NCBI GenBank assembly: GCA_005217565.1
Contig: SJCO01000020.1
Span: forward strand, 56,039-120,038
Direction of reading: 5' to 3'
DNA length: 64,000 nt
Source: Puteibacter caeruleilacunae
Lineage (GTDB): Bacteria; Bacteroidota; Bacteroidia; Bacteroidales; Prolixibacteraceae
In this document: piece after piece, positions 1 to 9,283 of the stretch
How positions within the stretch are numbered: position 1 is the first letter of the stretch
How the letters are laid out: each line of letters begins with the position of its first letter
Notes under the pieces: model-generated
Told to the model about the DNA's origin: nothing
Seen by the model: the letters and a program-made list of their open reading frames with translations, nothing else
The model's database searches: none
Position numbers and translations under genes: made by a program

Positions 1-1215
1 CTACATTTAAATGACAAAGCTTTGACTGCTTATAAAAAGTCAATTAGCATTTATAAATCCTTAAAAACAAATAAGTCGGTTCACAATATCTATAACTGTA
101 TTGCCGATGTATATAGCTACAATCTTCAAGATTATGAGCAAGCAGAGAAATATTATTTACAAGCGCTTAGTTCTTTTTCCTTTCAAGATGAAAAATTTAA
201 AATAAATACAGAAGGACAGCAATCATTATCAGCAATTCACAATAATCTGGGTGTATTGTATAGTGCAACCAAACAATTCAAGAAAGCAGAAGAACACCTG
301 ATTAACAGTCTTTCTATTGCCCAACAAATGCACGATTCATTGGGGATATTCCATTCTAGTATTTCCTTGGCTCAAATGTACCGTCGTCACAATCAGTATG
401 AGAAATCACTGCAAATTCTGGATGATTTTGAACATGAATATTTGAACTATGCACCATACTTGCAGGCTGAATTTTTAAGAGAATGGACCACAGCACTTGC
501 GGGTTCCAGAAATTATAAAAAGGCCTATGAATTTTCTGATCATTATGCCATTGTTCGCGATAGTTTATATAATACGGCTGTATTACAACAAGTGACAAAA
601 GTTGAAGCAGAGTATCGCCATAAGCTTGAAGAAGAGCAACTAAAAGTAGAAGTTCAGAAAAGTAACAATAAAACATTAGTATTGGTTGTTACATGCATCA
701 CTCTGGTTCTAATTCTACTAATATTAGGCTTGTTGTATCTTCGATACCATTTCTATCTGAAGAAAGAGGAAATTGATCTTTTGCACTGTAAAAACAGAGA
801 GGTTTTAAGCAATGCTATGAAGCAAACCGGATTCAATACAATATTGGATGTGATAACGAAGGAACTGCAGAACTTTAGTCATCAGGAAAAACTTCAAAAG
901 GGGAGTCAGGTTAGATTGGAAGAGCTCATGAAGCAAATTAGTTTGTCACGAACCAAGTTTCAATGGGAAGATTTTGAAGTTCTTTTTACACGTGTGTATG
1001 CAGGATTTTTAAAAGAACTAAACAAGCGACATGCTAATCTCACCTCATCAGAGCGAAAGCTATGTGCATTAATAAAACTAGACCTTACAAATCTTGAAAT
1101 TGCCAACTTTCTAAATATCGAACCGCAATCAGTACATGTTGCAAAGTCGCGTTTAAGGAAAAAAATGGTCCTGGATAAGAGCAAAGACCTATATTACTAC
1201 CTCAATAAACTATAA
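1..1215 (+). CDS. TPR sensor-regulator with C-terminal LuxR-type HTH (5' end cut by window)
   Basis: The frame is open to base 1, so the N-terminus lies outside the window. What is visible is a series of TPR-like helical pairs, one membrane segment at about residues 218-240 counted from base 22, a short coiled region, and a C-terminal domain (about 340-395) with the LTSSERKLCALI...EIANFL...SVHVAKSRLRKK pattern of LuxR/GerE-like helix-turn-helix proteins. This TPR-TM-HTH layout is common in Bacteroidota regulators, where the TPR part is extracytoplasmic and the HTH is cytoplasmic. The target is unknown. It is followed after 173 bp by a T9SS surface protein on the same strand, which could be regulated by it, but this is inference. 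Confidence 0.8.
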   Translation, partial: LHLNDKALTAYKKSISIYKSLKTNKSVHNIYNCIADVYSYNLQDYEQAEKYYLQALSSFSFQDEKFKINTEGQQSLSAIHNNLGVLYSATKQFKKAEEHLINSLSIAQQMHDSLGIFHSSISLAQMYRRHNQYEKSLQILDDFEHEYLNYAPYLQAEFLREWTTALAGSRNYKKAYEFSDHYAIVRDSLYNTAVLQQVTKVEAEYRHKLEEEQLKVEVQKSNNKTLVLVVTCITLVLILLILGLLYLRYHFYLKKEEIDLLHCKNREVLSNAMKQTGFNTILDVITKELQNFSHQEKLQKGSQVRLEELMKQISLSRTKFQWEDFEVLFTRVYAGFLKELNKRHANLTSSERKLCALIKLDLTNLEIANFLNIEPQSVHVAKSRLRKKMVLDKSKDLYYYLNKL

Positions 1216-1344
1216 AATTTAACATCACTCTTATCTTCTGATATCCAACACAATTAATCTCCTTGTTAAGATCCTGTAAGCTGTGAAGTTCTCCCTGTTA
1301 AGTCATTGTAAGGAAATAAATTCGTTGTAATGTTTTGGGTCAAG

Positions 1345-1352
1345 TAGTTTTG
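1345..1352 (+). promoter_or_regulatory. Candidate -7 promoter element (TAGTTTTG)
   Basis: Exact match to the Bacteroidetes -7 consensus TAnnTTTG, 36 bp before the start of the next gene. The -33 side is weak: only GTTG at 1324-1327 with a 17-bp spacer. Position and orientation fit the gene at 1389, but the match alone is not strong evidence. Confidence 0.3.
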
Positions 1353-1388
1353 CCTTCAGAGTAGAACAAGTAAACACCATTTTATTAA

Positions 1389-4139
1389 ATGAGTATCGAA
1401 GTGAGGGGAAAAACACCAGCTTTATTGATATGGTTTTTTACGATATCAATACTACCTGTAAGTGGACAAACGATTGTCAATAGCGATGGTTTAAGGTTTA
1501 AGTTTGGTAAACCCGGAGAAGAAGTTTTAGTTAATTCAGGTGCTACTTTATCAATGGGAAATTTTGGTCCCAATTCCTCCATTATCACTTTTAATTTGAT
1601 AATTGAGAATACGAGTAATGAATCGATTGAAATTAAGAATGCACAGATAACCAAACCGCATTCTAAAATCAATACTTATCTTCCATCGGAAATAAATTTG
1701 GCTCCTTTACAGCATACAACATTAGGATTCTTATTTCATGCCGATGGAAGTATTGCAACAGAAAGGAATGGCATTACGTTCGAGACAAACAAGTCTGGTT
1801 ACGAGAACATACAATTCAACTTCGTTGTAAATCCAGATAAAGGGAAACTAAAATTCTCGTCGGATGTCCTTGAAGCAAATAACATTATCAATTTGGGAAA
1901 TGTTAAGCTTAACGAATTTAAGAATTTCACAATAGGCATGACGAATATTGGCAAAGGATATTTAAAGCTTGGACGCGCAAAAGATATCATCACCAATAAT
2001 CAGTTGGAATTGGATTATAATAGTGAGCATGTTATCTCGCCCCAAACGACATACAACAATAACGGGACATTTAAGGCATTAAAAAAGGGACCTATAACGG
2101 CTTCTTATAGTCATGATGTTATCAGAGGGGAAGTGGACACACACACCTTTCAGGTCACAGGAAAAGTTATCGCACCTGTAGCACAGTTATCTTACAATTC
2201 TCAGGAAATCATCAACAATAGTGAAATAGATTTACAGCTTGAACTAAATACTATGTTTGAGGCAGTATTCACCGTAACGAATACCGGTGATGATGAATTG
2301 AGCCTACATCGCATAACAATTGAGGGACAAGGAGAAAATGAAATATCAGTTATGCAAGGAAGTACAGCCACAGTACAGCCAGGCAATAACCATCAGGTAA
2401 AAATCAACATTATTCCACGAAAGATAGAAAATCGTAAATTAAAATTAAGCTTTCTTACAGATGGTTATGAAAGCGAAACGATTGCGGCCTATGTCAATCT
2501 AAACATAGGAGGTCCAAGTATAGCCTTAACAGATGAAGCTGGAAACACTTTCGACTTCAATACTAAAAATCAACTCGGTATCTGCGAAAATGGTCAGGCT
2601 TTTACCCGCAAGATATTATTATCAAACAATGGGACTAAAGAGTTGGTACTTGGAAAAACCGAAATCACTGGTTATTCTCAAAATAATCTAACAATAAAGA
2701 ATCAACTACCTGCATCAATTGCAGCTGGTGAATCTTTTGAGATGGAGATGCAATATATATCAGTTACTCCAAGGAGAGCCTCTGAAGAATATGTAGTTCG
2801 GATTCAATCAAATGCTCTGAATCATAGTAATTTCATCTGCAATCTACTTGTACAAAATCACTTTGCAGCCATTGATATTAAGGCTAATGATTCACCAATA
2901 GCTAATAATGGCTTGCTTAAGCTGGAAACTACTTCAGTTAATACTCCTCGACTTCAAGAATTTACCATTAAAAACCAAGGAACTGTAGCACTAAATATTG
3001 GCAATATTCAGTTTACTGAAGATGAATTAAACTACTTTTCGGTTTCTCAATCACCAGATAACAACACACTTCAACCAGGGGAAGTAGCGATTTTTCAAAC
3101 AACCTTTGCCCCCAAATTAGAGAAATATGATTACAGCGGAAAATTACAGATCACTACGAATGACTATCTAAATCCCTCTTATTCATTTTCCATGAAAGGG
3201 GATGCACATAAACCAGAATTACAGCTTTGGAATGCTGAATTCACCAACCTGATTACCAACAATGAAACACTAGATTATGGAGGGATTTCATATCCAGACA
3301 AAAGAATCAGGGAATATATAATAAAAAATAGTTCTATGGGGCAACTTAAGATTAATGATCTTAAAATAGAGACCTCAGAAGGAGTTAAAGCTGAATTGGT
3401 GGGACAAACAGATTATGTAGTTGAATCTGGGGCAATCAAGCGTTTTACTCTGAAATATCAATGTTTTCAAAAAGGAGAGCAAACAGTTAATATCAGCTTT
3501 AATACGAATGATTACAATTGTCCGAAATTCAAGTATGCGGTTCGTTTTGCAAGTTTAGTACCTGATATCGAACTGTACGCTTCTGAGAAACTGATTAATA
3601 ATTCGAAGGTGAAATTTGAGGATAGTGATCAAATGACCTTTCGCATTAAGAATACAGGTACTGATCCTCTTGACTTAACTAGCGTTGAAATTGAAGGTGC
3701 TGACAAGGATGTATTTACAGTTAACGTTACTGATCGGTTTGTCCGCGAAGGAGAAGAGCTCCCATTTACGGTAAAGTTAACAGCAACAGAAAACGGAACT
3801 TATAATGCCCGACTTGTTTTGACAACCAATGATGTAGAGGAACCTGTATTTTCTCTTGGTTTAGAAGCAGAGAAATCAATTCATACAAGTATAGATGAAA
3901 TTGAATCTAACAGACAACCTTCTGTTTATCCGAATCCTTTTAGGGATCACTTGACCGTGAAGAATACTGAGTACAAAGAATATCAGATTTCCATTTATCA
4001 AATCACAGGCAGGAAGGTTTATTCGACGATTACCAGAGCAAAAGAGTATACAATTCCGATGCAGGTTCCTCAGGGAATCTACATCATTCAAATAAAATCT
4101 GGAAGTAATATATGGACACAAAAAATAATTAAGGGTTAA
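1389..4139 (+). CDS. Secreted ASH/choice-of-anchor-D repeat protein with T9SS type A sorting domain
   Basis: This 916-aa protein has an N-terminal signal peptide (hydrophobic LLIWFFTISILPVSG, cleavage near SGQ). It then has about seven tandem beta-sandwich units of roughly 100-120 residues, each with the 'F.IKNTG...L.L..I.I.G' signature of ASH/SPD-2/HYDIN-like (choice-of-anchor D) domains. The last 75 residues form a type A type IX secretion sorting domain: YPNPF, then ISIYQITGRKV, then VPQGIYIIQIK and a basic end. Such proteins cross the outer membrane by the Por system and are attached at the surface. No catalytic motif is visible, so an adhesive or structural role is the best guess. The ATG at 1389 is chosen because the signal peptide follows directly. 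Confidence 0.85.
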   Translation: MSIEVRGKTPALLIWFFTISILPVSGQTIVNSDGLRFKFGKPGEEVLVNSGATLSMGNFGPNSSIITFNLIIENTSNESIEIKNAQITKPHSKINTYLPSEINLAPLQHTTLGFLFHADGSIATERNGITFETNKSGYENIQFNFVVNPDKGKLKFSSDVLEANNIINLGNVKLNEFKNFTIGMTNIGKGYLKLGRAKDIITNNQLELDYNSEHVISPQTTYNNNGTFKALKKGPITASYSHDVIRGEVDTHTFQVTGKVIAPVAQLSYNSQEIINNSEIDLQLELNTMFEAVFTVTNTGDDELSLHRITIEGQGENEISVMQGSTATVQPGNNHQVKINIIPRKIENRKLKLSFLTDGYESETIAAYVNLNIGGPSIALTDEAGNTFDFNTKNQLGICENGQAFTRKILLSNNGTKELVLGKTEITGYSQNNLTIKNQLPASIAAGESFEMEMQYISVTPRRASEEYVVRIQSNALNHSNFICNLLVQNHFAAIDIKANDSPIANNGLLKLETTSVNTPRLQEFTIKNQGTVALNIGNIQFTEDELNYFSVSQSPDNNTLQPGEVAIFQTTFAPKLEKYDYSGKLQITTNDYLNPSYSFSMKGDAHKPELQLWNAEFTNLITNNETLDYGGISYPDKRIREYIIKNSSMGQLKINDLKIETSEGVKAELVGQTDYVVESGAIKRFTLKYQCFQKGEQTVNISFNTNDYNCPKFKYAVRFASLVPDIELYASEKLINNSKVKFEDSDQMTFRIKNTGTDPLDLTSVEIEGADKDVFTVNVTDRFVREGEELPFTVKLTATENGTYNARLVLTTNDVEEPVFSLGLEAEKSIHTSIDEIESNRQPSVYPNPFRDHLTVKNTEYKEYQISIYQITGRKVYSTITRAKEYTIPMQVPQGIYIIQIKSGSNIWTQKIIKG

Positions 4140-4359
4140 AAACATTTGCTTATGGATAAGGAGTAAGATGTAGCGAGAGATGATGAAGAGGATGTGAAGT
4201 TGGGAGATGAATTTGGTGCATACGTTAATATGATTTAAGAGTAGCAGAGTTGTTTGTAAATTTTTTCAAGTTGTTTGGTGCACCAAGGTTGGTACGGCGT
4301 AAAAGCGGGTTGCGCCGACAAATGTGGAGAAGGATGAGGGGAAAGATGTGGTTAAGGAG
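4140..4359. other. Non-coding, purine-biased intergenic stretch
   Basis: No gene is supported here. The plus strand is rich in A and G (many GATGAAG/GGATGAGG-like words) and carries a perfect 12-bp palindrome TTGGTGCACCAA at 4275-4286 and an inverted pair CGGCG/CGCCG at 4295-4317. Short open stretches on both strands are interrupted by stops and match no family I recognise. It may be decayed coding DNA, but nothing proves this. Confidence 0.4.
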
Positions 4360-4397
4360 AAACCGATGCAGAATTATTTGCATCGGTTTTATTTTTT
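4360..4397 (+). terminator. Rho-independent terminator
   Basis: A perfect 11-bp stem AAACCGATGCA / TGCATCGGTTT with an 8-nt loop is followed by TATTTTTTCTATTTTTTTT. It can end transcription of the T9SS surface protein gene before the fecR-like gene. Confidence 0.8.
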
Positions 4398-4483
4398 CTA
4401 TTTTTTTTGACACCCATTTTTAGAATTCTTAATCATATAAATGGAAGTGCAGTTAAAACAGCCTTAAAACGTAATTATAGCTT

Positions 4484-5668
4484 ATGAATTTAAATGAGGA
4501 ACATATCATCGATCTAGTTGATGCTTACATTTCAGAAAAGCTCACAAAGGACCAAAGGGATGAAATTACACGCATTTTCGCTGTTAATTCTGAAGACAAA
4601 CAATTATTTCAGAAATACTATCGCTTATACAAATCAGTAAAATCCTATGATTTCATTGAAAAAAACAATGCTGAAGAAGCTTGGTCTAAAATCAGATCAA
4701 ATATAAGTACACCCAAAACAATAAAACTTGCCCCGTGGCTTCCATATGTTGCTGTAGCAGTAATTGTTATAGGTATATTTTTGCTTCCCAATCTTTTTTA
4801 CAAATCAAACACCTCTACACCTACAACATTCGAGCAACTTATTGATGTGGAAAGAGGTAAAGCTATTTTAACAATGGCAGATGGTTCAATAGTTAATCTG
4901 GATAAAAACAAGAAGGTAGAATTATCCGAGCAAGACGGAACTAAGATCAGCAAGGACTCAACAAATAGTATTTCCTATCAAATGCAAAAAAAACAGCTAT
5001 CACAAACTGCAGCCAAAACTAAAGTAATTTATAATACAGTTTTCGTCCCCAAAGGAGGAGAATTCAAATTAACATTGTCTGATGGAACCAAAGTAATTTT
5101 AAATGCAGATTCGGAGTTAAAATTTCCAGTCAAATTTGATAGTAAGAAAAGGGAAGTATACTTGACTGGAGAGGCATATTTTGATGTAACACATATTAAG
5201 GATATTCCCTTCAGTGTTAAAACATTCGACACTGAAATTACTGTTTTAGGTACAGAGTTTAATGTCTCTGCCTATAAGAATCAGAGTTTTATTGCTACAA
5301 CTTTGGTAGAAGGTAGTGTGCAGGTCAAAAAACATGACAACTACAAAAAATTAGATCCAGGCTTTCAATCAATGATTCAACGAGATAGTAATACTATTGA
5401 GATAAGAGAAGTAGATACTTATCTGTATACATCATGGACTAAAGGTGTATTTGAATTTGAAAATGCTGAACTGGAATCTATTATGATACAATTGACCAGG
5501 TGGTATAATGTGGACTTCTCCTTCGAAAAAGAAGCATATAAACGAATACGATTCACTGGAGCAATAAAAAAAGATAGGTCATTTGAATATGCTTTGACAA
5601 TGATTGAGCGAGTTGCAAACATAAAATTTAGCATAAAAGACAAGTTTGTTTTAGTCGGAAAAGAATAA
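4484..5668 (+). CDS. FecR-family anti-sigma factor (locus A)
   Basis: This 394-aa protein has the Bacteroidetes FecR layout. A cytoplasmic helical N-terminal region (about 1-80) would hold the sigma factor. One membrane helix lies near 83-105 (LPYVAVAVIVIGIFLLPNLF). The periplasmic FecR domain contains FVPKGGEFKLTLSDGTKV and the GEAYFDV / FNVSAY strands, and a C-terminal DUF4974-like domain includes the FENAELESIMIQLTRWY motif. In this family the periplasmic part contacts the STN domain of a SusC transporter and passes the substrate signal to an ECF sigma. The SusC with STN is the next gene, 90 bp downstream. Unusually, no sigma gene precedes it; the likely partner is the ECF sigma at 11443. 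Confidence 0.92.
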   Translation: MNLNEEHIIDLVDAYISEKLTKDQRDEITRIFAVNSEDKQLFQKYYRLYKSVKSYDFIEKNNAEEAWSKIRSNISTPKTIKLAPWLPYVAVAVIVIGIFLLPNLFYKSNTSTPTTFEQLIDVERGKAILTMADGSIVNLDKNKKVELSEQDGTKISKDSTNSISYQMQKKQLSQTAAKTKVIYNTVFVPKGGEFKLTLSDGTKVILNADSELKFPVKFDSKKREVYLTGEAYFDVTHIKDIPFSVKTFDTEITVLGTEFNVSAYKNQSFIATTLVEGSVQVKKHDNYKKLDPGFQSMIQRDSNTIEIREVDTYLYTSWTKGVFEFENAELESIMIQLTRWYNVDFSFEKEAYKRIRFTGAIKKDRSFEYALTMIERVANIKFSIKDKFVLVGKE

Positions 5669-5676
5669 AAAAGAAA

Positions 5677-5734
5677 CAGGAAGTATTGGCGTACTTCCTG
5701 CAATGATAATTAACACCATTGTTAGAGCAATGGT
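5677..5734 (+). promoter_or_regulatory. Two stem-loops between fecR and susC (locus A)
   Basis: Two hairpins follow the fecR stop: CAGGAAGTA/TACTTCCTG (9 bp, 5677-5700, 6-nt loop) and ACCATTG/CAATGGT (7 bp, 5715-5734, 6-nt loop). Neither is followed by a T-run, so they are not typical terminators. They could stabilise the 5' end of the susC message, mark an RNA processing site, or act in attenuation. Locus B also has a hairpin at this place. Confidence 0.5.
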
Positions 5735-5758
5735 ATTTAGTAATCTCAACTCAAAATT

Positions 5759-8700
5759 ATGAAAAAAATAGAAATGTGGATGCATAAATCGTCATCCATT
5801 AGAAAAATTCTACGTGTTATGAAACTGAGTGTGTTTTTAGTATTATTGTGTTCATTGCAATTGTCGGCAAACGTAATGCTTGGACAACAGGTAAAACTAC
5901 GAAAAGGAGAAGCCTCATTACGTGAGATTTTCAAGGAACTAAAGAAGCAGACAGGTACCTATTTTATGTATCGGGATGAAGATGTGGAAAAATCGTTAAT
6001 CTTAAATGTTAAGCTGGACAATGTAAGCTTAGAGAAAGCCTTAAATATTGTATGCGAGCAAGCGTTATTACAATATGATATCATTGATGATTATGTATTG
6101 ATTAAAAAGAGAAAAATAAATAAAGCCTTACCTGCACTAGTAAATAAGAAACCAATAAAAGGATTAATTACAGATACAGATGGCATGCCTCTACCTGGAG
6201 TTAATGTACTTATCAAAGGAACTCAAAAAGGAGTTGTAACCAACATTCAAGGGGAGTATTCAATTGATGATGTTGATACCGATGATATTCTAGTCTTTTC
6301 ATTTATTGGAATGAAAGATCAGGAAATAAAAGTTGGTGAGCAGGCACAAATTAACATTGTACTTGAGGAGAACACGATTGGACTGAACGAGGTCATTGCA
6401 GTTGGATTTGCCACACAAAAAAAGGTTAATCTGACAGGTTCTGTTGGAACAGTAAAATCAGAAGCTCTAGAATCGCGTCCAGTGGCAAATGCAACTCAAA
6501 TGCTTCAAGGATTGGTTAGTGGACTAAACATTACACAAAGTAATGGTGGTAGTCTAGAAGATCGCCCAAGTATCAACGTTCGAGGGACAGGAACTATTGG
6601 TAAAGGATCGAGTGCCAAAACTCTTATATTAATCGATGGAATGGAGGGGGATATTAGTGCAATTAATCCACAGGATATTGAAAGCGTTTCAGTATTAAAA
6701 GATGCTGCGGCATCATCCATCTATGGATCACGTGCTCCTTTTGGTGTTATCCTTGTGACTACAAAAAAAGGTAAAGCAGGTAAGATGACCGTTAACTACA
6801 ACAATAGCTTCAGATCATCAAAACCTATGAATATGCCTGAGATGATGGATTCTTATACTTTCGCGACCTATTTTAACGACGGCTGCTTAAATACTACTGG
6901 GTGGGGCCCTCACTTTAGCGATGAACACCTGAAGCGTATAAAGGATTTTCAAGAAGGCAAAATTAAAGAATCCATCATACCTAATCCTGGCAACAAAAAA
7001 TACTGGGCTGATGGTTATGCACATGGTAATGCCAATGTTGACTGGTATAAAGAATTGTATCGCGATCGAAGCTTCTCCCAAGAACATAATCTAAGCTTTA
7101 GTGGTGGATCGGAAAAGCTACAATACTACGTATCTGCTAACATTCTGGACCAAGATGGTCTTATGCAATTTAACAGAGATGAATTCACCCGATATACAAC
7201 CACTGTAAAGCTGAACTCCACGCTTACCAAAAGTCTAAAAGCAAACGTAAGCTCGCGCTTTATCAGGGAAGATTTTGGTCGCCCCTCATCCCTCAACAAT
7301 GGCTTCTACTATAGTTTGGCCCGTCAGGGATGGCCCACTCTTCCTTTATATGATCCTAATGGCTATATGTATTCTTCTCCTTCTCCAGCTTTAAATCTTC
7401 GCGATGGAGGAAGAGACAAGAGTCAGAAAGATTGGTTATACCAACAGGGACAATTGATTTTTGAACCAATTAATAACTGGAAAACATTTGCAGAGATAAA
7501 CTATCGTACAAGAAATAATTTCAGGCATTGGGATGTACAAAAAACATTTAACCATGATGTGGAAGGTAATCCTGTGCCATGGAATAGAAATACACAAGTT
7601 AGGGAAGAAGCCTTCAGAGAGAACTATTTTAATACCAATATCTACTCGGAATATAGTAGAAAATTGAATCGTGATCACTTTGTAAAAGTGATGATGGGTT
7701 TTCAGGCTGAGAAGAATAAAACAAGAAATGTGAAAGCTCAACGAGATGGATTAATTGTGTCCTCTCTGCCAATCATTGATACTACATCAGGAACCGATGC
7801 TGATGGTACTGCTGTTCCGCCTTATGTTGCTGGTGATTACCAAACGTGGACTACTACTGGTTATTTTGGTCGTATCAATTATAATTACCAGGAACGTTAC
7901 CTTTTAGAAGTAAATATGCGTTATGATGGTACAAGTCGGTTCGTTGGAGATAAACAATGGAGCTTCTTCCCATCAACTTCTATTGGATGGAATATTGCAA
8001 AAGAAGAATTCTGGAAATCGAACCTGAATATTATTAGCACTTTTAAATTTAGAGCTTCATATGGAGAACTTGGGAATCAGAATACCAACAGTTGGTATCC
8101 AACCTACAGTACAATGCCTGTTAATACCAACAACGGATCATGGTTAGTCAATGGAGCCAAACCAAATACAAGCAGTACGCCAGGTTTGATTAGTAAATCT
8201 CTAACCTGGGAAACCATAAAAACATATAACCTTGGATTAGACATTACAGCCATTCAGAGCAGGTTAACTGGTTCAGTAGATCTATTTAAAAGAAAAACAT
8301 TAGACATGGTAGGGCCTGCCCCTGAATTACCTGTTATTCTAGGGACTGATGTTCCAAAAGTCAACAATACCGACTTGAAGACCTATGGCTTTGAACTTGA
8401 ACTTGCCTGGAATGATAGATTAAAAAATGGTTTGGGTTATAATGTAAAATTTAATTTATCTGACTCTCAAACAGAAATTACCAGATATCCAAACCCAACC
8501 GGAAATATAGGTAGCAATTATTACAGAAAGGGTCAGAAACTTGGTGAAATATGGGGATATGAGACCCTTGGTATTGCCAAATCGCAAGAAGAGATGGATG
8601 CACATCTAGCCAATCTGCCAAAAGGAGGACAAAACGTATTTGGAAGCTCATGGGAAGCTGGCGACATTATGTATAAGGATTTAAATGGCGATGGTAAAAT

Positions 8701-9271
8701 TGATTGGGGAGCTAATACTGAAGAAAATCACGGCGATTTAAAAGTGATAGGAAACTCAACTCCTCGCTACAGGTTCTCTGTTGACATTTCAGCAGACTTT
8801 AAAGGATTCGATTTCAGAGCATTTTTTCAAGGTGTTGGAAAGCGAGATTTGTGGCAAGGTAGCTACTACTTTTGGGGCATTAATAGTAATTTCTGGCATT
8901 CTGCAGGTTTAAAAGAACATATTGACTATTTCAGACCTAATGAGGATCATGTTCTCGGTCAAAATCTAGAATCATATTATCCAAGACCTCGTTTTGATGG
9001 AAACAATGGCAACCGCCAAGTGCAAACACGCTACCTTCAGAATGCAGCATATATTCGCCTAAAAAACCTACAACTTGGCTACACACTCCCTAAAAGAATA
9101 ACAAATAAGATAAAACTTAATAAAATACGCGTTTATGTTTCAGGCGAAAACCTTTTGACCATCACAAATATGACAGACCTGTTTGATCCTGAAACTGCAG
9201 ATGGAGGATCGGGGGGTAATGTATATCCATTATCAAGAACAATAAGCGCAGGTATGAGTATTAATTTTTAA
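5759..9271 (+). CDS. SusC-like TonB-dependent receptor with STN signalling domain (locus A)
   Basis: This is a 1170-aa outer-membrane transporter. In order it has a long signal sequence ending near residue 44, an STN domain (about 45-118, VKLRKGEASLREIFKELKKQ...), a CarboxypepD_reg-like domain (about 133-210, ITDTDGMPLPGVNVLIKGT), the SusC linker AVGFATQKK, a plug domain with SVSVLKDAAASSIYGSRAPFG, and a 22-strand barrel ending in SINF. The STN domain marks it as a transducer that reports substrate binding to FecR, matching the gene just upstream. SusD follows after 12 bp. The substrate is not deducible, since no enzyme gene lies in this locus. Confidence 0.95.
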   Translation: MKKIEMWMHKSSSIRKILRVMKLSVFLVLLCSLQLSANVMLGQQVKLRKGEASLREIFKELKKQTGTYFMYRDEDVEKSLILNVKLDNVSLEKALNIVCEQALLQYDIIDDYVLIKKRKINKALPALVNKKPIKGLITDTDGMPLPGVNVLIKGTQKGVVTNIQGEYSIDDVDTDDILVFSFIGMKDQEIKVGEQAQINIVLEENTIGLNEVIAVGFATQKKVNLTGSVGTVKSEALESRPVANATQMLQGLVSGLNITQSNGGSLEDRPSINVRGTGTIGKGSSAKTLILIDGMEGDISAINPQDIESVSVLKDAAASSIYGSRAPFGVILVTTKKGKAGKMTVNYNNSFRSSKPMNMPEMMDSYTFATYFNDGCLNTTGWGPHFSDEHLKRIKDFQEGKIKESIIPNPGNKKYWADGYAHGNANVDWYKELYRDRSFSQEHNLSFSGGSEKLQYYVSANILDQDGLMQFNRDEFTRYTTTVKLNSTLTKSLKANVSSRFIREDFGRPSSLNNGFYYSLARQGWPTLPLYDPNGYMYSSPSPALNLRDGGRDKSQKDWLYQQGQLIFEPINNWKTFAEINYRTRNNFRHWDVQKTFNHDVEGNPVPWNRNTQVREEAFRENYFNTNIYSEYSRKLNRDHFVKVMMGFQAEKNKTRNVKAQRDGLIVSSLPIIDTTSGTDADGTAVPPYVAGDYQTWTTTGYFGRINYNYQERYLLEVNMRYDGTSRFVGDKQWSFFPSTSIGWNIAKEEFWKSNLNIISTFKFRASYGELGNQNTNSWYPTYSTMPVNTNNGSWLVNGAKPNTSSTPGLISKSLTWETIKTYNLGLDITAIQSRLTGSVDLFKRKTLDMVGPAPELPVILGTDVPKVNNTDLKTYGFELELAWNDRLKNGLGYNVKFNLSDSQTEITRYPNPTGNIGSNYYRKGQKLGEIWGYETLGIAKSQEEMDAHLANLPKGGQNVFGSSWEAGDIMYKDLNGDGKIDWGANTEENHGDLKVIGNSTPRYRFSVDISADFKGFDFRAFFQGVGKRDLWQGSYYFWGINSNFWHSAGLKEHIDYFRPNEDHVLGQNLESYYPRPRFDGNNGNRQVQTRYLQNAAYIRLKNLQLGYTLPKRITNKIKLNKIRVYVSGENLLTITNMTDLFDPETADGGSGGNVYPLSRTISAGMSINF

Positions 9272-9283
9272 TTCGAGTAAAAC

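Noticed and set aside
4225..4413. Minus-strand open frame of 62 codons after the T9SS protein gene
   Set aside because: It covers the whole terminator hairpin and has no family resemblance or plausible start context.
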